A stretch of DNA of 64,000 nt from an uncultured Erythrobacter sp. (GTDB lineage Bacteria; Pseudomonadota; Alphaproteobacteria; Sphingomonadales; Sphingomonadaceae): NCBI GenBank assembly GCA_947501215.1, contig CANMUS010000002.1:620001-684000 (forward strand), written 5' to 3'. The number at the start of each line of letters is the position of its first letter. The stretch's first letter is position 1. The notes below the pieces were generated by a model. The model ran no database searches. It worked only from the letters and a program-made list of their open reading frames with translations, and had not been told where the DNA came from. Of this stretch, positions 33,098-41,743 are shown in pieces. Position numbers and translations under genes: made by a program.

Positions 33098-34672
33098 TCA
33101 CGTATCGGGGAGCGCCCTCCACTCACCATTGATGCGGGAAAGTTTAGGTCGGGCATCATCTCTTAAACGCTGAGGCAAGAGCACTGATGGTAGATCCTGG
33201 TACGAAACCGGTCGCAGGAACCGTCCTATGGCAAGCGTTCCGACAGAAGTGCTGCGCCCGTCGGAAGTGGCTGGGAATGGACCGCCATGGACCATGGCGT
33301 GGGTTACGTCGACACCGGTTGGCCAAGCGTTGGCGATAATCCGGCCGGCGCGCTGTTCGAGGATGGGCAGGAGCTTCGCCGCATCGTCGTAATCTGCTTC
33401 GATCATATGCAGTGTTGTGGTGAGCTGGCCCTCGAGTTCGTCGAGAACCTGTGCAACCTCGCGGAGGTCCTTGCAGCGCACCACGATCGAACTGGGGCCA
33501 AAAATCTCCTGCTCGAAGGCAGGGTCCGCTAGGAAGTCAGAACCCGTCGCAGTGTAAACATGCGCGCGTCCGCAGCCCGATGAACCCTCTTCGCCCACGC
33601 CTACCAGTTCGGCGCCCGACAGCCCGCCCAGCGTCTCGATCCCGCTGCGGTAGGCGTGGCTGATGCCGCTGGTAAGCATGGTCTGCGCAGGAACCGCTCC
33701 AAGCGCTTCCTTTACGGCAGCGAGGAAGCGGCTGGTCGCTTCGCTCTCAACCGTCAATAGGATACCCGGGTTGGTGCAGAACTGGCCTGCTCCCAGCGAA
33801 AGCGAGCCGACATAGGCCGATGCGAGTTCTTCTGCAGATTGCTCCAGTTTGCCGGGCATCAGAACCACAGGATTGATACTGCTCATTTCGGCGTAGACCG
33901 GGATTGGCACTTCGCGCTCCGCAGCGCGCTTCATCAGCGCCAGCCCACCCGCGCGCGAGCCCGTGAAACCGACTGCAGCGACCCGCGGGTCGCTCACCAA
34001 AGCTTCGCCAAGCGCATAGTCCGTGCCACTCAGAAGCGAGAATGTGCCTGCAGGAAGGCCGCACTCGCTAACCGCCTCGGCAATCGCGCCCGCCACCAGT
34101 TCCGACGTGCCCGGATGAGCAGGGTGCCCTTTGACAACCACGCAGCACCCGGCGGCAAACGCCGATGCGGTGTCGCCCCCCGCGACCGAAAAGGCGAGCG
34201 GGAAATTGCTCGCGCCAAACACGGCAACGGGGCCGACCGGTATCTTGCGCATCCTGAGGTCCGGCTTGGGCGGAGTACGGCTGGGGTCGGCATGATCGAT
34301 GCGCAGGTCTTGCCACCCACCGTCCTCAACCTCATCTGCAAACAGCCGCAGCTGGCCGACGGTCCGGCCGCGTTCCCCGGTCAGGCGCGCCTCGGGCAGG
34401 CCGCTTTCCGCCATAGCCCGCCGGGTGAGATCATCTCCGAGCGCATCGATCTTGTCGGCGGCGAGGCGAAGGAATTTCGCGCGTTCCGCCAAGGGCAGCG
34501 CGCCGAACACTTTCTGGGCTTCGGCGGCCGCGGCGCAGGCATCGGCGACGTCCTGCTTCGTAGCTTCGGCGAAGTCGGGGCCGAGCGCATCGCCGCTAGC
34601 GGCGTCGACGGCCGTGAAGGTCCCGTCACCGTTACGCCATTCGCCCGCGACCAAATTCTTGCCTGTCAGCAT
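33098..34672 (-). CDS. 2,5-dioxovalerate (alpha-ketoglutarate semialdehyde) dehydrogenase
   Basis: Last enzyme of the Weimberg pathway: oxidises 2-oxoglutarate semialdehyde to 2-oxoglutarate with NAD(P)+. The 524-residue protein is an aldehyde dehydrogenase of the long KGSADH type: cofactor-site PVAVFGASNFPLAFS, the family-specific YAEMSSINPVVLMP (general base Glu) and GAGQFCTNPG (catalytic Cys). ATG 34672 follows TGGAGAA. It is divergent from the sugar transporter, with the operator-like palindrome at 34745-34758 between them. The enzyme also serves other sugar acids; its role here rests on the xylose genes in the same locus. Confidence 0.92.
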   Translation of the reverse strand: MLTGKNLVAGEWRNGDGTFTAVDAASGDALGPDFAEATKQDVADACAAAAEAQKVFGALPLAERAKFLRLAADKIDALGDDLTRRAMAESGLPEARLTGERGRTVGQLRLFADEVEDGGWQDLRIDHADPSRTPPKPDLRMRKIPVGPVAVFGASNFPLAFSVAGGDTASAFAAGCCVVVKGHPAHPGTSELVAGAIAEAVSECGLPAGTFSLLSGTDYALGEALVSDPRVAAVGFTGSRAGGLALMKRAAEREVPIPVYAEMSSINPVVLMPGKLEQSAEELASAYVGSLSLGAGQFCTNPGILLTVESEATSRFLAAVKEALGAVPAQTMLTSGISHAYRSGIETLGGLSGAELVGVGEEGSSGCGRAHVYTATGSDFLADPAFEQEIFGPSSIVVRCKDLREVAQVLDELEGQLTTTLHMIEADYDDAAKLLPILEQRAGRIIANAWPTGVDVTHAMVHGGPFPATSDGRSTSVGTLAIGRFLRPVSYQDLPSVLLPQRLRDDARPKLSRINGEWRALPDT

Positions 34673-34744
34673 CCCGATTTCTCCAAAATTACATTCTTTG
34701 CATGATCTGAAAACGCAGCTTGCCAAGCCGCGAATTTCGGTGAA

Positions 34745-34758
34745 AGGTAGCGCTACCA
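34745..34758. promoter_or_regulatory. LacI-type operator candidate between dehydrogenase and transporter genes
   Basis: AGGTAGCGCTACCA, 13 of 14 bases equal to the palindrome TGGTAGCGCTACCA found at 53118-53131. It lies in the 128-base divergent gap. The central CG palindrome is typical of LacI/GalR-family operators, and a LacI-type repressor is encoded at 55274-56401. Confidence 0.75.
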
Positions 34759-34800
34759 TAACTGGACGATTGTGCAACAGCACGACGAGGGGAGAGAATT

Positions 34801-36204
34801 TTGGACAATGCGCATTCCGGCGCCAATATGGCGCTGATCACCGCGATCGTGGCCGTTGCCACACTGGGCGGTTTCCTGTTCGGTTTCGATAGCGGCGTCA
34901 TCAACGGGACGGTGGACGGCTTGCGGATCGCTTTCGATTCGGACGATGTCGGAACCGGCTTCAATGTCGCCTCCATGCTGCTCGGCTGCGCGGTCGGTGC
35001 ATTCGTCGCGGGACGTCTGTCGGACATTCTGGGTCGCCGACGGACACTGCTGATCGCGGCGGCCTTTTTCGTCATCAGCGCGTATGGGTCCGGGATTGCC
35101 GGTTCCTCGACCGAATTCGTGATCTATCGCATCATCGGCGGTTTCGCGGTCGGCGCAGCGAGCGTTTTGGCGCCTGCTTACATAAGCGAGGTCACTCCGG
35201 CGCATCTTCGCGGTCGGCTTTCCAGCTTGCAACAAGTAATGATCATCGTCGGCCTGACGGCGGCGTTTTTGTCGAACTATCTGCTCGCCGAATACGCCGG
35301 TTCCTCGACCGAGGCTTTCTGGATGGGGTTCGAGGCGTGGCGCTGGATGTTCTGGATGGAGCTGATCCCGGCGATCATCTTCCTCGTGGCCCTGCTCTTC
35401 ATTCCCGAAAGCCCTCGCTATCTCGTTACGCGAGGCGAAGGCAGCCAGGCGCATACGGTCCTCGAGCGTCTGTTCGGCGGCAATGTCGCGGCCCGCAAGG
35501 TCAGCGAAATCGAGACCTCGATTTCCAACGACCATGCTCCGCGCCTGTCCGACCTCGTCGACAAGACGAGCGGCAAGATCCGCACGATCGTCTGGGTGGG
35601 CATCGGGCTGGCCGTGTTCCAGCAGCTGGTCGGCATCAACGTCGTCTTCTATTACGGCGCGGTGCTGTGGCAGGCGGTCGGCTTCAGCGAATCCGATGCA
35701 CTCAAGATCAACATCCTGAGCGGTTCGATCTCGATCGGCTCGGTCATCCTTGCCATCGCCCTGATCGATCGGCTGGGACGTAAGCCGCTGCTGCTGATCG
35801 GCTCGATAGGCATGGCCATCACGCTGGGGATCATGGCCGTCGCGTTCATGAGCGGCTCGCTTGTCGAAGGAACGCTTGAGCTGTCAGACAATGCCGGCCT
35901 CGCGGCGCTAATTGCTGCGAATGTCTATGTGGCGTTCTTCAACTTCAGCTGGGGCCCGGTGATGTGGGTCATGCTGGGCGAGATGTTCCCCAACCAGATC
36001 CGCGGGTCCGGCTTGGCGGTGAGCGGTTTTGCGCAGTGGATCGCAAACTTCGGTATCACCATGACCTTTCCGATTATGCTGGCCGGTATCGGCCTTTCGG
36101 GGGCCTATGGTTTCTATGCGATCAGTGCTGCCGTTTCGATCGTGTTCGTCTGGGTGATGGTCCGCGAAACCAAGGGGCTGGAACTCGAGGAAATGCAGGG
36201 TTAG
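34801..36204 (+). CDS. MFS sugar transporter of the SP (sugar porter) family
   Basis: A 467-residue, 12-helix inner-membrane symporter resembling XylE/AraE. Sugar-porter signatures are seen: GGFLFGFDSGVINGT in helix 1, SDILGRRRTLL after helix 2, IPESPRYLVTRGE after helix 6 and a QQLVGINVVFYYG motif in helix 7 lining the sugar site. It probably imports xylose or xylo-oligosaccharide-derived sugar released in the periplasm. The start is a TTG at 34801 behind AGGGGAGA. It is followed after 11 bases by the first halogenase-like gene, so it leads a plus-strand operon through 39220. Confidence 0.92.
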   Translation: MDNAHSGANMALITAIVAVATLGGFLFGFDSGVINGTVDGLRIAFDSDDVGTGFNVASMLLGCAVGAFVAGRLSDILGRRRTLLIAAAFFVISAYGSGIAGSSTEFVIYRIIGGFAVGAASVLAPAYISEVTPAHLRGRLSSLQQVMIIVGLTAAFLSNYLLAEYAGSSTEAFWMGFEAWRWMFWMELIPAIIFLVALLFIPESPRYLVTRGEGSQAHTVLERLFGGNVAARKVSEIETSISNDHAPRLSDLVDKTSGKIRTIVWVGIGLAVFQQLVGINVVFYYGAVLWQAVGFSESDALKINILSGSISIGSVILAIALIDRLGRKPLLLIGSIGMAITLGIMAVAFMSGSLVEGTLELSDNAGLAALIAANVYVAFFNFSWGPVMWVMLGEMFPNQIRGSGLAVSGFAQWIANFGITMTFPIMLAGIGLSGAYGFYAISAAVSIVFVWVMVRETKGLELEEMQG

Positions 36205-36215
36205 GCCCTGTCCGT

Positions 36216-37748
36216 ATGAGCGAAAAAATGCCCGCAGGCCGCAGGAAAGTCCGCGTTGTCGTTCTCGGCGGCGGCACGGCGGGCTGGATGACGGCGGCGG
36301 GCATCGCAAGACTGCTGCCTGATCTTGCCGATGTCGCGCTCGTCGAGAGCGAAGACATCGGCATCGTCGGCGTGGGGGAGGCCACGCTGCCGCACATTCG
36401 CGGCTTCGTCGAAACGCTCGGCATCGACGAAGCGGCTTTCATGAAGGCCACCCATGCGACTTACAAGCTGGGCATCGACTTCCGCGATTTCGGGCGTATC
36501 GGCGAGAGCTATATCCATCCCTTCGGTTCCTTCGGCGAAGAGCTGAGAGGGGTCGGTTTCCATCACTATTGGCTCGAATTGCAGCGGCAGGGCCTTGCCC
36601 GCCCACTGGGCGACTATTCGCTCGCCGTGGCTGCCGCGCAGGCGAACCGGTTTCGCCCGCCCGCGCAAGATACCAGTCTGGCATCGACCTATGGCTATGC
36701 CTACCAGTTCGACGCGACGCTATTCGGCCCGTTCATGCGCGAATTCGGCCTGTCGATCGGGGTAGAGCGTCACGAAGGCAAGGTGACATCGGTCGACCGC
36801 GATAGCGCGGATGGCGATGTAACCGCATTGGTCCTCGAAGATGGCCGCCGGATGGAAGGCGACCTGTTCGTGGACTGCTCGGGCTTCCGCTCGCTCCTGC
36901 TGGGGCAGGAACTGAAGGAAGACTGGGAGGACTGGACCCATTGGCTGCCCTGCGACCGCGCGGCGGCAATGCCATGCAGCCATGTTACCGATGACATCCG
37001 ACCCTATACCACGGCGACTGCCATGCCGGCCGGGTGGCGCTGGCAGATCCCACTACAGCACCGCATGGGCAATGGCTATGTCTTCTCCAGCGCGCATATC
37101 TCCGAAGAGGACGCTTGCGAGGCGATAGTCGGGGCGGCCGAAGGAAAGCCCTTGGCCGATCCGCGCATACTGCGTTTTCGCCCCGGTCGTCGGCGCAATT
37201 CATGGAGCCACAACGTCATCGGCGTGGGCCTGGCGAGCGGATTCCTCGAACCGCTCGAATCGACCTCTATCTACTTAGCGCAGATGGCGATCACCTACCT
37301 GATCGAACTGTTCCCGCAGGACGGCGCGATCGACCCGCGCGACCGGGCGGAGTTCAACCGTCTGGTCGACATGGAATACGATCGCGTGCGCGATTTCCTG
37401 ATCCTGCACTACCATGCGACCACGCGCGACGATTCCGAATTCTGGAACCACGTGCGCACGATGACCGTGCCCGACAGCCTCGCCGATAAGCTGGAACTGT
37501 GGCGCAAGGCGGCCCGGATCGAGAAATATTCTGACGGGCTGTTTTACGATGCCAGCTGGATTGCGGTCTATGTCGGGCAGGGGATGCTGCCGGAACGGCA
37601 CGATACGCGGCCTGCGCTCGGCAATCCGCAACAGCTTGCGCAGGCGACGGAGCGGCTTCGCGAAGCAGTCTTGCGGGAGGTCGGGGCCATGCCGAACCAT
37701 CGCGAGTATTTGCGCGGAGAGGCCGCTCGCATCGCGGACGCGGCATGA
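36216..37748 (+). CDS. Flavin-dependent tryptophan halogenase-like protein 1
   Basis: A 510-residue FAD-dependent protein of the tryptophan halogenase family. FAD site VLGGGTAGWMTA, second FAD motif GIVGVGEAT, catalytic-type Lys84 in THATYKLGIDF, the family WxWxIP (WRWQIPLQHR) and Glu348 in FLEPLESTSIYL are all present, so the halogenation chemistry of PrnA/RebH (Lys79, Glu346) is formally possible. In carbohydrate loci such genes sit beside TonB receptors and their substrate is unknown; no free tryptophan product is implied. The ATG overlaps no other gene; the stop overlaps the next gene by four bases (ATGA). Confidence 0.9.
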   Translation: MSEKMPAGRRKVRVVVLGGGTAGWMTAAGIARLLPDLADVALVESEDIGIVGVGEATLPHIRGFVETLGIDEAAFMKATHATYKLGIDFRDFGRIGESYIHPFGSFGEELRGVGFHHYWLELQRQGLARPLGDYSLAVAAAQANRFRPPAQDTSLASTYGYAYQFDATLFGPFMREFGLSIGVERHEGKVTSVDRDSADGDVTALVLEDGRRMEGDLFVDCSGFRSLLLGQELKEDWEDWTHWLPCDRAAAMPCSHVTDDIRPYTTATAMPAGWRWQIPLQHRMGNGYVFSSAHISEEDACEAIVGAAEGKPLADPRILRFRPGRRRNSWSHNVIGVGLASGFLEPLESTSIYLAQMAITYLIELFPQDGAIDPRDRAEFNRLVDMEYDRVRDFLILHYHATTRDDSEFWNHVRTMTVPDSLADKLELWRKAARIEKYSDGLFYDASWIAVYVGQGMLPERHDTRPALGNPQQLAQATERLREAVLREVGAMPNHREYLRGEAARIADAA

Positions 37749-39220
37749 GCGCGCCGCGCAACCCGTGTCGCCGCATCGTCGTCGTCGGCGGTGGGCAGGT
37801 CGGCGTCCTTGCCGCCGCCGCGCTGCGCCAGGCCATGCCGGTCAGTCAGGTCGTGCTCGTGGGGCAGCAGCCGAATCCCGCTTCCTTCGCGGATTTCGCG
37901 CCGACGTCCCTGCCGAATTCCACCTCGATGCATGAGCGGCTGGGCCTGGAGGAGAGCGAGATAGTCCTGAAGGCAGGTGGCAGCTATCGGCTGGTTACGC
38001 GGTTTCAGGGATGGAGCGCCGCGGGCGAAGAGGGCCTCTTCTCCTATGGCGAGACTCTCGACCCGACGCTCAAGACCGCCTTCGCGCGCGAATGGGGCGG
38101 AACGCGGCAACTGGGAAGCAACGATCGCCGGCAAGGTTCCATCGCGCAAATGCTGGCCGAGGCAGGCCGCTTCGCACCTCCGCCGCCCGACCAGCAGACG
38201 CCGCTTTCGGAGGTCGATTATGCGCTGCGTTGGAACCCGGCCGCCTATCGCGACCTGCTGATCGAGCGTGCGCAGGCATTGGGCGTCGACTACATCGAAG
38301 GTCAGATCGAGGCTGTCGAGATCGGCGAGGGCGCATCGATCGCGGCGATCCGGCTGGCCGGTCAGGGGCGGGTCGAAGCGGATCTATTCGTGGATTGCAG
38401 CGGACCGGCCGCCACCCTGTCCGCCTCGCATCCCGATTTTGCCCTGATCGATTGGTCGGACACTTTGCCGACACGCATGGTGTATGTCGGACGGCCTATT
38501 GATGCAGTAATTGCTCTCGAAGACCGTGTGTCGCTGGTGGACACGGGTTGGGTGACGCAAGTTGCGGGCCGCGACGGTCTCCATACGATGCTGGGAACTG
38601 GCGAGGGCGTGGATCGCGACGCGGCGCTAGCGACACTTGGTGCGCCGGCACTGGCTGCGATCAATCTGAGTTCCGGGAGAATTGCCGAGCCCTGGCTCGG
38701 CAACGTGATCGCGATCGGCGATGCCAGTGCGCGCTTCGAACCTGTCGGTCCCTATCATCTCGACCTGGCGCACCGCCAAATCGAGTTGTTGCTGGAAATG
38801 CTGCCCGGTAAGCATATCGAACCCCTCGAACGTGACGAGTACAACCGCCGGTCGATCATGATGATGGAGGCGGTGCACGAAACGCTGGCAATTCATTTCG
38901 CCGCGAGGCGCGCCCAGACGATTTTCGGCAAGCGACCGCTGCCGGGCCGTGTGGCGGACGAGCTCGATCAGTTCCGGCGTCGCGGTCGCATCCCGTTCCG
39001 CGAAGAAGACCCGCTGTTGGCGCAGGAGCGTTTCGCGCTGCTTGTCGCGCTCGGTTTCACGCCCGGTCTCCCGCCTGCGGCGCATAACGCTGATGCCGCC
39101 GCAGAAGAGCAAGCCCACCGCGATTTCGCTGCTCGGGCGCAAGCGGCAATCGATTTTGCGCCGCCCTATGCACAATGGCTCGCTTCGGTCAGCCAGCAGT
39201 CCCCAGCGCCCGCCGGATAA
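37745..39220 (+). CDS. Degenerate tryptophan halogenase-like protein
   Basis: A 491-residue relative of the neighbouring halogenases that keeps the FAD-binding GGG core (IVVVGGGQVGVLAAAA) and the DLFVDCSGPAATL motif but has lost the catalytic residues. The GVGEAT motif is absent, the Lys is replaced (GGSYRLVTRF, Arg82) and the LEPLES Glu is Gly335 in RFEPVGPYHLDL. It is translationally coupled to protein 1. It may act as a partner or substrate-binding subunit rather than an enzyme. The 3' end overlaps the convergent cupin gene by 32 bases. Confidence 0.85.
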   Translation: MSAPRNPCRRIVVVGGGQVGVLAAAALRQAMPVSQVVLVGQQPNPASFADFAPTSLPNSTSMHERLGLEESEIVLKAGGSYRLVTRFQGWSAAGEEGLFSYGETLDPTLKTAFAREWGGTRQLGSNDRRQGSIAQMLAEAGRFAPPPPDQQTPLSEVDYALRWNPAAYRDLLIERAQALGVDYIEGQIEAVEIGEGASIAAIRLAGQGRVEADLFVDCSGPAATLSASHPDFALIDWSDTLPTRMVYVGRPIDAVIALEDRVSLVDTGWVTQVAGRDGLHTMLGTGEGVDRDAALATLGAPALAAINLSSGRIAEPWLGNVIAIGDASARFEPVGPYHLDLAHRQIELLLEMLPGKHIEPLERDEYNRRSIMMMEAVHETLAIHFAARRAQTIFGKRPLPGRVADELDQFRRRGRIPFREEDPLLAQERFALLVALGFTPGLPPAAHNADAAAEEQAHRDFAARAQAAIDFAPPYAQWLASVSQQSPAPAG

Positions 39221-40214
39221 GCCCGCGCATCTGAGCGAAGAGTTCCGGATTTGGCGGACCGAGAATGCCTTTTGCCTGAGCGGGCAAATGGGCTGCAGGA
39301 TCGCCGGATCGCTCGAAAACATAATAGTCCAGCATCTCGCGCCACACAGCGCGCTGGTCCTCCGGCAAATGCTTGAAGGATAGCATAGCATGAAGCAGCG
39401 CATCGTAGGGGCTGCCGACCCCCTCCGGCTTTCTTGGCGCCCACCAGTAATTGACGAGAATGCTCACCGGCTCGAGCGATTCGACGCCGTGCCACCAGCC
39501 ATAGGGGATGTATATCGCATCGCCCGGCTCGAGCGTCGCGACCTCCGCCTCGCTCCAGGCATCGGCAAAGCGTGGAAACTCTTCGAAATCCGGTTCGGCG
39601 AGATCGACCATGCTCACCGGCGTCCCGGCAGGCGTCAGTTCGAAGGGGCCCGGATAAAGATCCGCGGTTCGCTGCGGGGGAAACAGGGTAAAGCGCCGCC
39701 GCCCCGCTACGCAACAGGCGACATTCTCCTTCGCATCGTAATGCGGCGCGACGCGGATGCGGTTGCCGATCCAGATGCGCGGCGCGACATCGGGGAGAAG
39801 CGCGAGCACGTTCTCCCGCGCGAAAGGCGGGGCAAGTGTCTCTACACTCTCCGACTGCACGGCCATTGCGGGCGGTGCATCGATCGTTTTCGCTTTCAAG
39901 AGATCGCCGAGAAATGCTGGTAAGGGCCCGCTCGCCTTGACGAAGTTGAGCGACCGCAGGTCGTCGGTGTAGAAAAAGCGTCCTCCGGCTCTCGGCGGTG
40001 CCGCGATCGCATCGACAGGCCGACTGGCGGAGCGATCGATCAAATACTGGCAGATGGCCTCGTCACTTCGCCGCGCCGCCTCGACTGCGGGCCATGACCC
40101 GACCAGCCCGCGCAAAATCACGGGGCGTGTTGCCGAGCGGATCTCTTCGAAAGCTTCGCGAGTGACTGGCGCTTCGATCTCGGGGATCGGCGCGGGCGCT
40201 GGCAGTTCGGTCAT
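39189..40214 (-). CDS. Cupin-like/JmjC-type Fe(II) 2-oxoglutarate oxygenase-like protein
   Basis: A 341-residue protein with a cupin_8 (FIH-like) domain. The metal-binding pattern is visible: HxD in VAPHYDAKENVACCV and the distal His in IPYGWWHGVESL; PVILRGLVGSWPAV near the N-terminus is typical of the family. Members hydroxylate proteins or small molecules using 2-oxoglutarate. In Sphingomonadales-type carbohydrate loci these cupins often accompany halogenase-like genes (from memory). It is last in a minus-strand operon after two halogenase-like genes and starts within four bases of the previous stop. Confidence 0.85.
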   Translation of the reverse strand: MTELPAPAPIPEIEAPVTREAFEEIRSATRPVILRGLVGSWPAVEAARRSDEAICQYLIDRSASRPVDAIAAPPRAGGRFFYTDDLRSLNFVKASGPLPAFLGDLLKAKTIDAPPAMAVQSESVETLAPPFARENVLALLPDVAPRIWIGNRIRVAPHYDAKENVACCVAGRRRFTLFPPQRTADLYPGPFELTPAGTPVSMVDLAEPDFEEFPRFADAWSEAEVATLEPGDAIYIPYGWWHGVESLEPVSILVNYWWAPRKPEGVGSPYDALLHAMLSFKHLPEDQRAVWREMLDYYVFERSGDPAAHLPAQAKGILGPPNPELFAQMRGLIRRALGTAG

Positions 40215-41743
40215 GCGATACGGCGTTCTTCGGCTGGCATCACCCCACCATGCTGCTGCAGGAATTGGTCCTGTGTCGGCAATTGCTGCGTCGTTTGTGC
40301 GATTACGCCGCGTATATGCGCAAGCCGAGTCAGTGTTTCTTCGTCGTCCAGCACACGGGCGACGGGATGGTGACTTTGCGGCAGAATGCCCTGTCCCAGC
40401 ATGACGGCAAGCCAGCTGGCCTCGGTGAAAAGCTCGTTGTTTTCGCGGAAAATACGGCCCGAGCTGCGGAACATCTCGATCTTTTCGCGTAGACCGTCGG
40501 GTGCATCGAGGTTGCGGCAATAGCGCCAGAACTCCGAGTCATCGCGCTCCGTGGCGCTGTAATGGAGGACGAGGAAGTCGCGGATATCGGCATATTCGCG
40601 ATCGGTTTCCGCATTGAACCGCGCGATCTCGACTTCGCAGAAGCTCTTGTCGGGAAACAGCGATAACAGCCGGGCAATCCCCGACTGAACCAGATGGATC
40701 GATGTCGATTCCAGTGGCTCGAGAAATCCTGCCGCAAGGCCAAGCGCGACGACGTTCTTCTCCCACGCGCGCGCGCGGTGACCTGCCTTGAAGCTAAGCT
40801 GGTTCGGCTCGGCCAGGGGTTCTCCATCGAGGTTGGCCAGCAGAAGATTGGTGGCCTCTGCGCGATCCATATGTTCGGAAGCGAAGACATGGCCGTTGCC
40901 CAGCCGGTGCTGGAGCGGAATGCGCCATTGCCATCCTGCAGCGCGCGCTGTGGATCGGGTCAGAGGCTCGTTTCGGCCGCCGAGGGAACAGGGCACCGCG
41001 ACGGCACTGTCGCATGGAAGCCAGCGCGACCAGTCTTTAAAGGGGACGTCGAGCGTTTGCCCCAGCAAAAGCGAGCGAAACCCCGAGCAGTCGATAAACA
41101 GTTCGCCCTCGACCTTTGTGCCATGGTCGAGAGAAACGCCGGTTACGAAGCCCGTCTCGCCGTTTTGATGCACTTCGACCACGCGGCCCTCGATGCGCTC
41201 AACGCCGCTGCCCTCCGCCAAACTGCGCAGGAAGCTCGCATAGCGGGCGGCATCGAACTGGAAGGCGTAGGCAAGCTTCGCCATCGGGGATTTGGTGTCG
41301 GGTCGCGGCCAGTCGAACTTGCCGGCCTTCCCGGCCATTGCAGCTATCGAATAGGCGTCGACCGGCGTTGTGTCACCGAGCTCGTTACCGCGGATCCAGA
41401 AGTGCTGGAATTCGATACCCAGCATGTCGAGGCCGTAGGTTCCGAAGGGATGGACATAGGAGTGCCCCGGCCGAAGCCAATCTACGAACTCGATCCCCAA
41501 TTTATACGTCGCGCGGGTTTCCCGCATGAACTGCATCTCGTCGAGGCCGAGCATGCGGTTGAAACCGATAATTTGCGGGATTGTCGCCTCGCCGACGCCA
41601 ACCGTGCCGATCGCCTCGCTCTCCACGAGAGTAATCGAGAATCCGGGTAGCTTCCCTATAACACGGGAAAGCGCGGCCGCGGCCATCCAGCCGGAGGACC
41701 CGCCGCCGACAATGACGACCTTCGTGACCGGGTCGGCAGTCAC
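40211..41743 (-). CDS. Flavin-dependent tryptophan halogenase-like protein 2
   Basis: A 510-residue FAD-dependent halogenase-family protein. FAD motif VIVGGGSSGWMAAAA, GTVGVGEAT, catalytic-type Lys81 in TRATYKLGIEF, WQWRIPLQHRLGNG and Glu345 in FLEPLESTSIHL are intact. It lies between protein 3 and the cupin-like gene with four-base overlaps on both sides, so all three are one operon transcribed away from the TonB receptor gene. Substrate unknown. Confidence 0.9.
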   Translation of the reverse strand: MTADPVTKVVIVGGGSSGWMAAAALSRVIGKLPGFSITLVESEAIGTVGVGEATIPQIIGFNRMLGLDEMQFMRETRATYKLGIEFVDWLRPGHSYVHPFGTYGLDMLGIEFQHFWIRGNELGDTTPVDAYSIAAMAGKAGKFDWPRPDTKSPMAKLAYAFQFDAARYASFLRSLAEGSGVERIEGRVVEVHQNGETGFVTGVSLDHGTKVEGELFIDCSGFRSLLLGQTLDVPFKDWSRWLPCDSAVAVPCSLGGRNEPLTRSTARAAGWQWRIPLQHRLGNGHVFASEHMDRAEATNLLLANLDGEPLAEPNQLSFKAGHRARAWEKNVVALGLAAGFLEPLESTSIHLVQSGIARLLSLFPDKSFCEVEIARFNAETDREYADIRDFLVLHYSATERDDSEFWRYCRNLDAPDGLREKIEMFRSSGRIFRENNELFTEASWLAVMLGQGILPQSHHPVARVLDDEETLTRLAHIRGVIAQTTQQLPTQDQFLQQHGGVMPAEERRIA

